Source: Lachnospiraceae bacterium UBA7182 (GTDB lineage Bacteria; Bacillota; Clostridia; Lachnospirales; Lachnospiraceae). Taken from it: a stretch of DNA of 64,000 nucleotides. The notes under the pieces are model-generated. The model did no database searches and was not told where the DNA came from. It saw only the letters and a program-made list of their open reading frames with translations. The stretch lies in contig DKVI01000087.1 in NCBI GenBank assembly GCA_002491115.1, positions 65,590 through 129,589 on the forward strand. Direction: 5' to 3'. This document shows, piece after piece, positions 16,140-24,146 of this stretch; the stretch's first letter is position 1; every line of letters begins with the position of its first letter. The position numbers were made by a program, and so were the translations under genes.

Positions 16140-17989
16140 GCGTATTAAAGTTAAAACCGAGCTGCAAAGATTATCTGTGGGGCGGCCGCAGGCTGATCGA
16201 TGAATACGGAAAAGCGTATGACGGCGACGTGCTGGCGGAGACCTGGGAACTGTCCTGTCATCCGGACGGGCCGTCGCGGATTGTCAACGGAGCCTACGCA
16301 GGGAAAACATTACAGGAATATATCGATATGGAAGGAAGGGAAGTGCTGGGAACCCATTGCAGGCGGTTTCGGGATTTCCCGATCCTGACAAAATTTATTG
16401 ATGCCAGGGATAATCTTTCGATTCAGGTTCACCCGGACAACCGGTATGCTCTGAAAAATGAAGGGCAGTACGGAAAGACGGAGATGTGGTATGTGATGGA
16501 CGCCGGAAAAGAGGCATTTCTGTATTATGGATTTAAACGGGAAATCGGTCTGGAAGAATTTGCCGAAAGGATCGAACAGGATACGCTGCTGGAAGTATTG
16601 AATGCGGTTCCCGTGCAGAAAGGGGACGTGCTGTTCATAGAGTCCGGGACCATTCACGCCATCGGGAAAGACATACTGATCGCGGAAATCCAGCAGAATT
16701 CCAATGTAACTTACCGGGTCTATGATTACGGACGGGTGGGAAAAGACGGCAAAAAACGCGACCTGCATATTGAGAAGGCGCTGGCTGTCACCAACAGGGT
16801 TCCGATCATCAAAGATAAAAGCAGTTACCCCCATATAGCGGACTGCGATTATTTTACCGTCGATAAGCTGAACCTGGACGGCAATGTTATGAAAAGGATG
16901 GAAGGCAATGTCTCCGACGCTTCCTTTGCCAGTATTCTGATGCTGGATGGGGAAGGAACCATTGAAAGCGGCGGCGAGACGGTGAATTACAGGAAAGGGG
17001 ACAGCTTTTTTATTCCTGCCGGAAGCGGCCCGTATACAGTGGAGGGTTCCTGCGACGCTCTGATCACCACGATCCGGGCGAAGGCGGCACCGGTCCGGAT
17101 CGGAGTCGATATCGGCGGGACGGATACACGGATCGGCCTTCTGGATATTCATCAGAAACTGCTGGCCTGCGAGAGTATGAAGACCGATATCAGACGCCCG
17201 GCGGAAACGATCATACAGGAGATCGGAGAAAAGACCTTGGGGCTTCTGGAGAAGCAGGGGATTGCCATGGACCAGTGCGTCAGCGCGGGCGTCAGCGTGC
17301 CGGGGACGGTGGACAGGAAAAAAGGCGTTGTCCGCTATTCCAACAATATCAGATGGAAAGACGTGGATATCGTCCGGCAGTTAAGCGCGTATCTGCCGAT
17401 CCCCATACGCATTGCCAATGACGCGGACTGCGCGGTGCTGGGTGAGGCGACCGCGGGCGCGGGCAGAGAATACCAGGATGTGGTCATGGTTACTTTGGGT
17501 ATGGGCGTCGGAGGCGGGGTATTCCTGGACGGGGAACTTTTCGCCGGGAAAAATATCGGAGGAAGCGAACTGGGCCATATGGTCATTGTGGAGGACGGTG
17601 AGCTGTGTACATGCGGAAGGCACGGCTGCCTGGAGGCTTATGTATCTTCTACAGGGTTAAAAAGGGACGCCCTTCGTATAAGCGGGAAAGAAATGACACC
17701 TGAGGAAGTGTTTGCCCAGGCGGCCGCGGGCGATGAAAAACTGAAAGAGCTGATCGATCTTTATGCCCGAAGGCTTGGGACCGGGCTTGTGAATATTGTC
17801 AATATTTTCCGTCCGCAGCTTGTGCTGCTGGGCGGCGAGCTGTCCGAACAGGCCGGGACACTGCTCCCTGGGCTTCGCCGGATGATGAAAGAAAGCTGTT
17901 TTGGCGGGGAAGACAGCGAGTGCCCGGATATCGAAATCGCGGCGCTTGGAAACGAGGCAGGTGTGATCGGGGCGGCGAGTCTTATATAA
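16136..17989 (+). CDS. Fusion of mannose-6-phosphate isomerase (class I, GmuF/ManA) and a ROK-family glucokinase
   Basis: A single 617-residue frame with two complete enzymes. Residues 1 to about 315 are a short type I phosphomannose isomerase with the zinc-ligand motifs LSIQVHPDN, GKTEMWYV and GTIHAIG. After a linker near 315-320 (AKAAPVRIG), the rest is a full ROK sugar kinase: GVDIGGTDTR phosphate loop, catalytic Asp in NDADCAVLGEA, and the zinc motif CTCGRHGCLEAY. It should phosphorylate free glucose or mannose released from disaccharide phosphates and convert mannose 6-phosphate to fructose 6-phosphate. No stop or frameshift is seen at the junction. It overlaps the fructokinase gene by 4 bp. 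Confidence 0.9.
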   Translation: MSVLKLKPSCKDYLWGGRRLIDEYGKAYDGDVLAETWELSCHPDGPSRIVNGAYAGKTLQEYIDMEGREVLGTHCRRFRDFPILTKFIDARDNLSIQVHPDNRYALKNEGQYGKTEMWYVMDAGKEAFLYYGFKREIGLEEFAERIEQDTLLEVLNAVPVQKGDVLFIESGTIHAIGKDILIAEIQQNSNVTYRVYDYGRVGKDGKKRDLHIEKALAVTNRVPIIKDKSSYPHIADCDYFTVDKLNLDGNVMKRMEGNVSDASFASILMLDGEGTIESGGETVNYRKGDSFFIPAGSGPYTVEGSCDALITTIRAKAAPVRIGVDIGGTDTRIGLLDIHQKLLACESMKTDIRRPAETIIQEIGEKTLGLLEKQGIAMDQCVSAGVSVPGTVDRKKGVVRYSNNIRWKDVDIVRQLSAYLPIPIRIANDADCAVLGEATAGAGREYQDVVMVTLGMGVGGGVFLDGELFAGKNIGGSELGHMVIVEDGELCTCGRHGCLEAYVSSTGLKRDALRISGKEMTPEEVFAQAAAGDEKLKELIDLYARRLGTGLVNIVNIFRPQLVLLGGELSEQAGTLLPGLRRMMKESCFGGEDSECPDIEIAALGNEAGVIGAASLI

Positions 17990-17991
17990 GG

Positions 17992-18025
17992 AAAAAAGCA
18001 GGGCACAGGATTGTCCTGCTTTTTC
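17992..18025 (+). terminator. Terminator of the gmu-like cluster
   Basis: AAAAAGCAGG pairs with CCTGCTTTTT, leaving a T-rich 3' side. Confidence 0.75.
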
Positions 18026-18136
18026 TTCTCCTTGAAAGAAAACCGGCCAGTAAAAGTATGTGACTTTAAATGGTTTCTGTGGTAGACTAATGATAGTTTT
18101 ACAGGTTGTAATTAGAAAATCATGGAGGTGCATATT

Positions 18137-18418
18137 ATGACGTTGGCTCATGTTAAAATTTCGGTACCGTTAGAGATGGTATCCTATGTTACACCCAATG
18201 ATAAAGATATGGAATTAGAAAGGAATGCGCTTCTCTTATATCCATATATTAAAAATCTGACTATTTCACATGGAAAGGCAGCAGAGATACTTGGAATATG
18301 TAAATCAGAACTGATAAATCTATATGATAAATTGGGATTGTCATATCTGGATCTGGATATCAAAGAAGTTGAAGAAGAAGTTTCTCTTTATAAAAAGATA
18401 AAAGAGGGAAAGATATGA
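18137..18418 (+). CDS. UPF0175-family protein, antitoxin-like
   Basis: A 93-residue protein. The start at 18137 is set by GGAGGTG eight bases upstream; an ATG at 18122 is in frame but poorly placed. The middle part (NALLLYPYIKNLTISHGKAA, then EILGICKSELINLYDKLGL) is a small helix-turn-helix typical of UPF0175/COG2886, usually found 5' of a DUF3368 PIN-domain toxin. The toxin-like frame follows with a 4-bp overlap. Codon use is more A/T rich than in the flanking metabolic genes, suggesting acquisition. Confidence 0.75.
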   Translation: MTLAHVKISVPLEMVSYVTPNDKDMELERNALLLYPYIKNLTISHGKAAEILGICKSELINLYDKLGLSYLDLDIKEVEEEVSLYKKIKEGKI

Positions 18419-18672
18419 TTGTAATTTCTGATACAACGCCTATTATATCATTAATTAAAATTGAGCGTTTGGAACTGTTAAATCAATTATTTGGGGAAAT
18501 ACAAATTCCGAATGCAGTTTATGCAGAATTGACTTCAAATGTTAGATTTAAGGGAGAAGCAGAGTTTGTGTCTAAAGCAGAGTATATTAAAAAAGTTATT
18601 GTGGAAGATGTGAAATCTGTTGAGCTGCTTAGGCGGGCTACAGGTTTGGACGCAGGTGAAAAGAATGGATGA
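18415..18672 (+). pseudogene. Truncated DUF3368 PIN-domain toxin
   Basis: An 85-residue frame beginning MIVISDTTPIISLIKIERLE, which carries the first acidic PIN residue. It reaches GLDAGE, where intact family members continue for about 70 more residues containing the remaining acidic active-site positions. Instead it stops after KNG, overlapping the start of hflX by 8 bp. The missing C-terminal half should abolish ribonuclease activity. The junction with hflX looks like a deletion end-point. The antitoxin-like gene in front remains open. Confidence 0.7.
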
Positions 18673-19771
18673 CATGAAAAAAGAACATGCGCTTCTGTTG
18701 GGCGTGGACTTGCATGACGGAGAGGATTTTGCGCATTCCATGCAGGAGCTTTATGATCTGGCAAAAGCCTGTCAGATGGAACCGACAGGACAGGTGACGC
18801 AAAATTTGAAAAATCTCCATCCGGCGTTTTATATGGGAAAGGGAAAGCTTTCGAAAGTCAGGGAGTATCTGGAAGAAGGCGATATTGATGTGCTGATCTT
18901 TGACCGTTCTTTATCCCCCGCACAGTTTCGGAACCTGCAGGATTTTTTAGGCCTTCCGATTCTGGATCGGACGACACTGATCCTGGAGATCTTCGCTGTC
19001 CGGGCGAAGACCAGAGAAGCGAAGCTCCAGGTGGAATCCGCCAGGCTTCAATATGTGCTGCCGCGTCTGGTGGGCATGCATAAGGCGCTCAGCCGCCAGG
19101 GAGGCGGAAGCGGGCTTGCCAACAAAGGCGCCGGAGAAAAGAAACTGGAACTGGACCGAAGGCGCATCGAGAAACGGCTGTCGGAACTGAGAAAAGAGCT
19201 GGACAGGATCGCAGGAGAGCGGACAGTACAGAGAAAAAAGCGCCAGGCAAGCCGGATTCCCCGGGTTGCATTGGTAGGTTATACCAATGCGGGAAAATCC
19301 ACTCTGATGAACCGTATGCTGGATAAATACACCCGTGACAGTTCAAAAAAAGTATTGGAAAAAGACATGTTGTTCGCCACGCTGGATACCACCGTGCGCC
19401 GGATCTGCACCGGTCCGGGAGAAGAATTTCTCCTGTCGGATACCGTCGGTTTTATCCATCAACTCCCGGCAGGTCTGGTGAAAGCCTTCCGTTCCACGCT
19501 GGAGGAGGCAAAAGAAGCAGACCTTTTACTGCATGTGCTGGATTATTCGGACGAATCCTTCAGAAAGCAGCGGGAAGTGACGGAAGAAACACTAAAGGAT
19601 CTTGGGGCAGGAGATATTCCTGTGATCTATGTCTATAATAAATCAGACCGATGTATGGAACTGAATGATCTGCCTGTGATACGGGGCAATCGGATCTATC
19701 TGTCCGCAAAAGAAGGTGTGGGCATATCCGAACTGGTGGGGATGATACAAAACACATGCAAATCTATTTAA
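18665..19771 (+). CDS. hflX: GTPase HflX
   Basis: A 368-residue GTPase starting MDDMKKEHALLLGVDL at 18665; the AGGTG just upstream lies within the PIN remnant. It has the HflX N-terminal domain (NLHPAFYMGKGKL), a coiled-coil RRRIEKRLSELRKEL, and the G domain with G1 GYTNAGKST (about 205-213), G3 DTVGF and G4 NKSD. It is shorter than E. coli HflX but complete in order. HflX binds 50S subunits and rescues or splits stalled ribosomes. Its normal upstream region appears to have been replaced by the toxin-antitoxin remnant. Confidence 0.9.
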   Translation: MDDMKKEHALLLGVDLHDGEDFAHSMQELYDLAKACQMEPTGQVTQNLKNLHPAFYMGKGKLSKVREYLEEGDIDVLIFDRSLSPAQFRNLQDFLGLPILDRTTLILEIFAVRAKTREAKLQVESARLQYVLPRLVGMHKALSRQGGGSGLANKGAGEKKLELDRRRIEKRLSELRKELDRIAGERTVQRKKRQASRIPRVALVGYTNAGKSTLMNRMLDKYTRDSSKKVLEKDMLFATLDTTVRRICTGPGEEFLLSDTVGFIHQLPAGLVKAFRSTLEEAKEADLLLHVLDYSDESFRKQREVTEETLKDLGAGDIPVIYVYNKSDRCMELNDLPVIRGNRIYLSAKEGVGISELVGMIQNTCKSI

Positions 19772-19784
19772 AGGGGGGAGAAAT

Positions 19785-20075
19785 ATGCTGAAAATTATTG
19801 ACAGTAACATGCCTGTATCAACAGATGAGGCTTATAAATTATATCCGAAATGTAATTATTTGATGATCGATACTTTTTTATCTAAAGGGCGTATAATAGG
19901 AAAAGTGTATGCTGTGTCAGAAGAGCCGGAAACGCTTCTTGATCTAAACAGGCTGGACAGAGAAAAACAGATACAGGGACATAAGACACTGATAGGGGGA
20001 GATTATTATCCGGATTGCCTGTTTGATTATTTAGAGATTGAGGAGATGCGAAATGGGAATACAAAATACAAGTGA
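19785..20075 (+). CDS. Hypothetical protein, 96 aa
   Basis: Not recognised. A small soluble protein beginning MLKIIDSNMPVSTDEAYKLY with a good GGGGGGAG site 14 bp after hflX. A hydrophobic stretch, LMIDTFLSKGRIIGKVYAVS, reads as buried beta structure. It overlaps the next gene by 23 bp in another frame, as expected of a translationally linked pair. Low G+C and a neighbouring truncated gene suggest accessory origin. Confidence 0.5.
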   Translation: MLKIIDSNMPVSTDEAYKLYPKCNYLMIDTFLSKGRIIGKVYAVSEEPETLLDLNRLDREKQIQGHKTLIGGDYYPDCLFDYLEIEEMRNGNTKYK

Positions 20076-20481
20076 TTTGACAGCCATGATCAATGTGGAC
20101 AGAAATGAAATACGAATTGTAGCAGAACTGTCAATTGGTGGGAGAACGGTTGATAAAGTATTTAAAATAGATACGGGGGCCGGATTTACCTGTATGAATG
20201 CGGCGGATTTGGGAATGGAGATGGATGAAATTACATTCTCCGCGATGAATACATCAGGGAAAATTATTGCCAGAGGTGTAGACAATGTAACAAAGCTTAC
20301 TTATTATAAGTATCAATTGGATAATTTTAAAATTGGTACGCTGGATATGGGAAGCGTACCAATTTATATCACTTTTAATCAATTTGCAGCTATACGAACC
20401 GTCAAAAGTTTGTTTATACAAAGAAGAGGATCTGGATTATATAGAAAGTTTTTCTTTTTCCATAACCAGATTGTAATCTGA
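20053..20481 (+). pseudogene. Retropepsin-like aspartyl protease family protein, probably 3'-truncated
   Basis: The start at 20053 follows GAGGAG. The 142-residue product has FKIDTGAGFTCMN, the D-T-G-A/S catalytic motif of single-domain aspartyl proteases, within a beta-rich context. The second half expected of the family (the hydrophobic-Gly motif and C-terminal strands) is not evident. After about residue 118 the sequence (FIQRRGSGLYRKFFFFHNQ) is low complexity and overlaps the 3' end of the convergent MerR gene by 45 bp. I infer that the gene was cut and now reads to a chance stop. A short intact family member cannot be excluded. Confidence 0.45.
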
Positions 20482-21336
20482 GTCATAATAAAGCCCCAGA
20501 TCTTCACAGATGCGTGCATTGATCTGCATCAGCGCTTCCTGGTATGTCCGGTATGCGGGGGAGAGTCTTTTCATGGCAGGGATAAAGATATCATAGTATC
20601 CGCTGTCTTTCAGCCGTTTCATAAACCGGCGCTGGGAGATAAATGCCGGATGATATTTCATAAGCTTTTTTGCTTTTACCGCCTGCCGGGTCTTTTTGCA
20701 CAGAGCAGTGTATTCTTCTTCTGTCGGGTGCAGATACATCTGAAGTGTGCGGTCCATCTGCGCGGTCATCTGTTTTGCCGAGGCCGGAGGCGTGAGCCGG
20801 TACATAAGATATCCTGACAGTCTGAAAAAAAGAGGAACCTTAATTTTTGTCTGATCCCAGAACCGAAGGATGGTTTCATAGGCTTCCTTTTGTTCCGGTG
20901 TGGTGATCTGAATCTGTAAATAAGGCTGAAAATGGTACATAAAATAATATCCATAGAATCCGGGAAACATATCCTGCATGGCTTTCCCGACCGTTTCATA
21001 ATCGACAGCCTCATAGGCCGCGTCCACATCATGAACTTCGATCAGCCGTTTCAGTGCCTCTAATTCTGCCTGCCTGGCATGAAGGGCGGACTGCTTCTGC
21101 TCATAAATCTGTTTTAAGAGTTCTTTGTTTTTCCCTTCTAATAATACATGAATATCCGACAGCTCGATCCCCAGTTTTCGGTAGACCGAGATCTCTTTCA
21201 GTCTTTGGACATCTTCTTCAGAATAGTTCCGATACCCGTTGGCATCCCGCAGGACTTTCAAAAGTCCTTTTTCCTCATAAAATTTGACTGCGCGTTTGCT
21301 TAAATCTACCTGCTGGATGACTTCATTGATACGCAT
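20437..21336 (-). CDS. MerR-family transcriptional regulator
   Basis: A 299-residue protein with an N-terminal MerR helix-turn-helix (INEVIQQVDLSKRAVKFYEE, then YRNYSEEDVQRLKEI) and a coiled-coil linker. The ~170-residue C-terminal domain has no recognised ligand motif; its many Tyr and Phe residues suggest a hydrophobic effector pocket. It faces its own promoter, which has the 19-bp spacer typical of MerR-activated genes, so it is probably autoregulated. No dedicated target gene, such as an efflux pump, is adjacent. Confidence 0.85.
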   Translation of the reverse strand: MRINEVIQQVDLSKRAVKFYEEKGLLKVLRDANGYRNYSEEDVQRLKEISVYRKLGIELSDIHVLLEGKNKELLKQIYEQKQSALHARQAELEALKRLIEVHDVDAAYEAVDYETVGKAMQDMFPGFYGYYFMYHFQPYLQIQITTPEQKEAYETILRFWDQTKIKVPLFFRLSGYLMYRLTPPASAKQMTAQMDRTLQMYLHPTEEEYTALCKKTRQAVKAKKLMKYHPAFISQRRFMKRLKDSGYYDIFIPAMKRLSPAYRTYQEALMQINARICEDLGLYYDSDYNLVMEKEKLSI

Positions 21337-21372
21337 GGAAATTCGCCCCTTTTCTCTATATAATATACATAA

Positions 21373-21403
21373 AGTGTAAACGTATCCGCAAGGTACAGGT
21401 CAA
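21373..21403 (-). promoter_or_regulatory. MerR-type promoter (19-bp spacer)
   Basis: On the minus strand, TTGACC (21403-21398) and TACACT (21378-21373) are separated by 19 bp. The spacer contains an imperfect dyad around GTACCTTGCGGATAC, matching the geometry bound and untwisted by MerR proteins. Confidence 0.6.
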
Positions 21404-21413
21404 TACTTTTTTG

Positions 21414-21824
21414 TCATTGGTGGAAAATATAGTGTAAATACTGAGACTGTACAGAAGTATATAAAAGAGCAGGCAGAAGAATCGAGAAAAGAAGATTCCG
21501 GTAGTACCGTTTTATAGCGGACCAGTAAAAGTGCTTGCGACACCGCTCTGTGGGGCGAGCAGTAATATAGCCCTTTGGAGGGCTAAAATCAAACCACCAG
21601 TCGAACTGGTGGTTGGTGACTTGTGCAGTCTCCCTTACCATGCCTTCCAGAGTGGCTTTGTAGTCGGCGATGTTCTCTTCGTCAGGCGGTTCATCATCAC
21701 TGCAATAGGCGTCTGCCAACTCCTGCTGGAGCGTATCTGGGTCTTTGAAAAGATTCCCCCTGTAAAACCATATAAGGGCGTCAATAAAGCCAATCAGGTG
21801 AAACCATCTTTCATTTGCAGTCAT
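21414..21824 (-). CDS. Hypothetical protein, possible mobile-element remnant
   Basis: Not recognised. The most plausible start is the ATG at 21824 behind AGAGGG, giving 136 residues beginning MTANERWFHLIGFIDALIWF, with an acidic centre (CSDDEPPDEENIADY) and a basic, aromatic C-terminus. The frame stays open upstream to about 22061 (for example ETHAGLYTLLTSDKNFANHV), which also reads like coding sequence. This may therefore be a larger gene that lost its start, or two overlapping frames. It sits next to a toxin-antitoxin pair in the accessory patch. Confidence 0.4.
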   Translation of the reverse strand: MTANERWFHLIGFIDALIWFYRGNLFKDPDTLQQELADAYCSDDEPPDEENIADYKATLEGMVRETAQVTNHQFDWWFDFSPPKGYITARPTERCRKHFYWSAIKRYYRNLLFSILLPALLYTSVQSQYLHYIFHQ

Positions 21825-22098
21825 AAAAAATTCGCCCTCTTGTTCATACTGCTTCAAACGGTATTTTCGTTCCACATGGTTTGCAAAATTCTTATCAGAA
21901 GTTAGAAGCGTGTATAAGCCCGCATGAGTTTCTTCAAAGGACTGGCGGGCATAGCCGGAATGAACTGATAAGCATATTTTTGGAGTTTGCCTTGAAACGG
22001 TGCGTGGTTGAGAAAGAAAAAGACGGATAAATGTTGCATAGAATATTAGAATATCAGACATTACGTAAAGAAAATGATATAAAATGCAAAGAGAACAC
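21825..22098. other. Intergenic region with coding-like open frame on the minus strand
   Basis: Between the unknown gene and the toxin-antitoxin promoter. The minus frame is open from 22061, with protein-like composition from about 21950 to 21825 but no good ribosome binding site. No RNA gene or repeat was seen. Confidence 0.3.
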
Positions 22099-22126
22099 TT
22101 TACAAATATTTAAAATGTGATATGAT
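22099..22126 (+). promoter_or_regulatory. Promoter of the toxin-antitoxin pair
   Basis: TTTACA at 22099-22104, a 16-bp spacer and TATGAT at 22121-22126. Confidence 0.6.
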
Positions 22127-22151
22127 AGGGTCAGGTAAGGAGGTGTGTTTT

Positions 22152-22418
22152 ATGGCACAGACAAGCGTAAATTTCCGTATGGACGCAGAACTGAAAGAAT
22201 CCGTGGAAGAAATCTGCCGGAAAATGGGAATGAATCTAACCACGGCAATCACAATATTCTGCACGAAAGTGGCGCAGGAGAGAAGAATTCCCTTTGAAAT
22301 CACCGCAGACCCAGACCCCTTTTACAGCGAAAGCAATATCCGTTATCTGGAAAAGAAAATGGAGGATTACAAGGCAGGGCGGCTGAAACTGGCGGAACAT
22401 GAACTGATTGAGGAATAG
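22152..22418 (+). CDS. RelB/DinJ-family antitoxin
   Basis: An 88-residue protein. The start at 22152 is fixed by AAGGAGGTG. The N-terminal part (TSVNFRMDAELKESVEEICR, then GMNLTTAITIFCTKV) is the ribbon-helix-helix DNA-binding domain of DinJ/RelB antitoxins. The C-terminal segment with YLEKKMEDYKAGRLKLAEHE is the flexible part expected to wrap the toxin. It is followed by a YoeB-type toxin after 6 bp. Antitoxin and toxin together should repress their own promoter. Confidence 0.9.
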   Translation: MAQTSVNFRMDAELKESVEEICRKMGMNLTTAITIFCTKVAQERRIPFEITADPDPFYSESNIRYLEKKMEDYKAGRLKLAEHELIEE

Positions 22419-22424
22419 GGGCTT

Positions 22425-22691
22425 ATGCAGATAGAACGGATTCAGTGGGATTTTGACGCATGGGAAGAGTATTGTGAGTGGCAACAGACCAATAAAGCGA
22501 TTTTGAAGCGTATCAATTCTCTGATAAAAGACATGCGGCGAAGCCCCTTTGAGGGCATCGGCAAGCCGGAGCCGTTGAAAGATAATTTGAGCGGATTCTG
22601 GAGCCGCCGTATCAATGACGAACACAGGATTGTCTATGCAGTTGAAAAAGAGACGGTAGTGATTATCTCATGCAGGGGGCATTACGATTAA
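22425..22691 (+). CDS. yoeB: YoeB/Txe-family mRNA interferase toxin
   Basis: An 88-residue toxin of full family length. It keeps the YoeB signature FEGIGKPEPLKDNLSGFWSR, followed by INDEHRIVY, and the C-terminal ISCRGHYD, which carry the Glu, Arg and His positions used for ribosome-dependent mRNA cleavage. The partner is of DinJ/RelB type rather than the more usual YefM/Phd type, a hybrid pairing seen in some Firmicutes. With no truncation or frameshift visible, it is probably active. Confidence 0.92.
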   Translation: MQIERIQWDFDAWEEYCEWQQTNKAILKRINSLIKDMRRSPFEGIGKPEPLKDNLSGFWSRRINDEHRIVYAVEKETVVIISCRGHYD

Positions 22692-22880
22692 ATGGTGACA
22701 AAGGATGTATAACGTGCTAATATGTGAATGCATTTTGAGTACAAAAAATTTCAAGACGTGGAATAATGGCGAATAAAAACAAAAATAACCAAAATACACA
22801 TATGTTGAGTATGGGAAATAAGGCAGATTAAATTCTTGTGAGAAGAATTGCGTTATATAAATACTGGGCGCATTATAAAA

Positions 22881-22903
22881 CTGGCGGTCATTATGGCCGC
22901 CAG
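22881..22903 (-). terminator. Terminator of the ior-ptb-buk-MFS operon
   Basis: CTGGCGG (22881-22887) pairs with CCGCCAG (22897-22903). Read on the minus strand the stem is followed by TTTTATAA. Confidence 0.6.
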
Positions 22904-22925
22904 AAAACAGGAAAAACACCAGAAA

Positions 22926-24146
22926 TTATATATCAGTCAACCTGCATTGCCGTTCTTGAATCAAAAATACAAGAAAGACTGCCAACACACTGCACATCAG
23001 CAATACTGCAACTGTGCTAAAATAACTGCCGCTTTTGTCATACAGATATCCTGCCAGTGTTCCGCTGAAAGAAGCAGGCAGAAGATTCAAAAGCATAATC
23101 TGAAAGTTTACAGGAAAATATTTTTCTCCATAGAAATATTTGGTAAATGCGGTACACATGGTCGGGCCTCCGCCATATGCAATACCGGTCAGCAGATAGC
23201 TGATGATCAGGAAAGGAAGCGACTGTGTATACAAAGCTGCTGTCAAGATTCCTCCTGCTGCCGCTGCAGTGATGCTGATCCACAGCATTGTGACTTTCCA
23301 TCCGGTTTTATCAAAAACCGCCCCAAAAAGAATTCTTCCCAAACCATTGCATACGGAAATCAATCCGGCAAGCAGTGCAATCGTACCCAGCGACAAATCT
23401 GGTCTGGTTCCGGAGGCAAGAGGCTTTGACTGTGATATAATCGACAGACCGACTACAGAAATCAGGATCTCCCAAAAGAAAAACAGCCAAAAGCTTTTAC
23501 TTCTCAGCATCACGGCCGGAGAACAGTCCTCATTTCTCAGATTTTCCTGTTGTAAATCCGGTTCTTCCTGTACCGTTTTTGCCGGCATGCGTAGTAAAAC
23601 AGCTCCCAGAAACATGAGCAATGCCATAATTCCGCCGAGCATCCAAAACGCCGTCCGCCAGCTTCCTGCATGCAGAGAAAGGAACATGCTGTAAACTGAC
23701 CCGATAACCAGACTGCCCGCTCCAAACCCCATCAGAAGAACTCCGGAGATTATGCCCTGTCTGCCTGGAAAATACTGAGGCACCACTGTCATGACAGTGT
23801 TATAGGAAAAACCGGCTCCTGTACCACACAGGACTCCATAACCAAGGTAAAGCATTCCTAGGCCGGATGCTGTCCCTGTAATTCCGAAACCAATACCAAA
23901 CAACAATGCTGACATAATCATACGAATTTTCAGAGAAAGTTTTGCCGACATCAGACCTGCTGTCAATCCTCCTGCACAGAAAAATACCATACTTAAAGTA
24001 AACGTCAGTGACATTCTGCTTCCGGAGGCGTTTGGAAAATCTGCTGCGATCGGAACAGACAGCACGCTCCAGCCATATATGACTCCGGCGAACAGAAGAA
24101 TCATTGTTCCGGCTACAGCGTGCAGGATACCTTCCCCCCGTTTCAT
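22926..24146 (-). CDS. MFS transporter of the oxalate/formate antiporter (OFA) type
   Basis: A 406-residue, 12-helix major facilitator. It has the OFA-like segment IYGWSVLSVPIAADF at the N-terminus, LGYGVLCGTGAGFSYNTVMT in the fourth/fifth helix region and a GLISVCNGLGRILFGAVFDK loop. Its start overlaps the butyrate kinase stop by 4 bp, so it is the last gene of the leftward operon. OFA members exchange small carboxylates; here export of the fermentation acid made by Ptb/Buk, or anion exchange, is inferred from position. Confidence 0.8.
   Translation of the reverse strand: MKRGEGILHAVAGTMILLFAGVIYGWSVLSVPIAADFPNASGSRMSLTFTLSMVFFCAGGLTAGLMSAKLSLKIRMIMSALLFGIGFGITGTASGLGMLYLGYGVLCGTGAGFSYNTVMTVVPQYFPGRQGIISGVLLMGFGAGSLVIGSVYSMFLSLHAGSWRTAFWMLGGIMALLMFLGAVLLRMPAKTVQEEPDLQQENLRNEDCSPAVMLRSKSFWLFFFWEILISVVGLSIISQSKPLASGTRPDLSLGTIALLAGLISVCNGLGRILFGAVFDKTGWKVTMLWISITAAAAGGILTAALYTQSLPFLIISYLLTGIAYGGGPTMCTAFTKYFYGEKYFPVNFQIMLLNLLPASFSGTLAGYLYDKSGSYFSTVAVLLMCSVLAVFLVFLIQERQCRLTDI

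Noticed and set aside
16310..17152. 280-codon frame antisense to the isomerase-kinase fusion
   Set aside because: The plus-strand frame carries all catalytic motifs; the antisense frame has no ribosome binding site.
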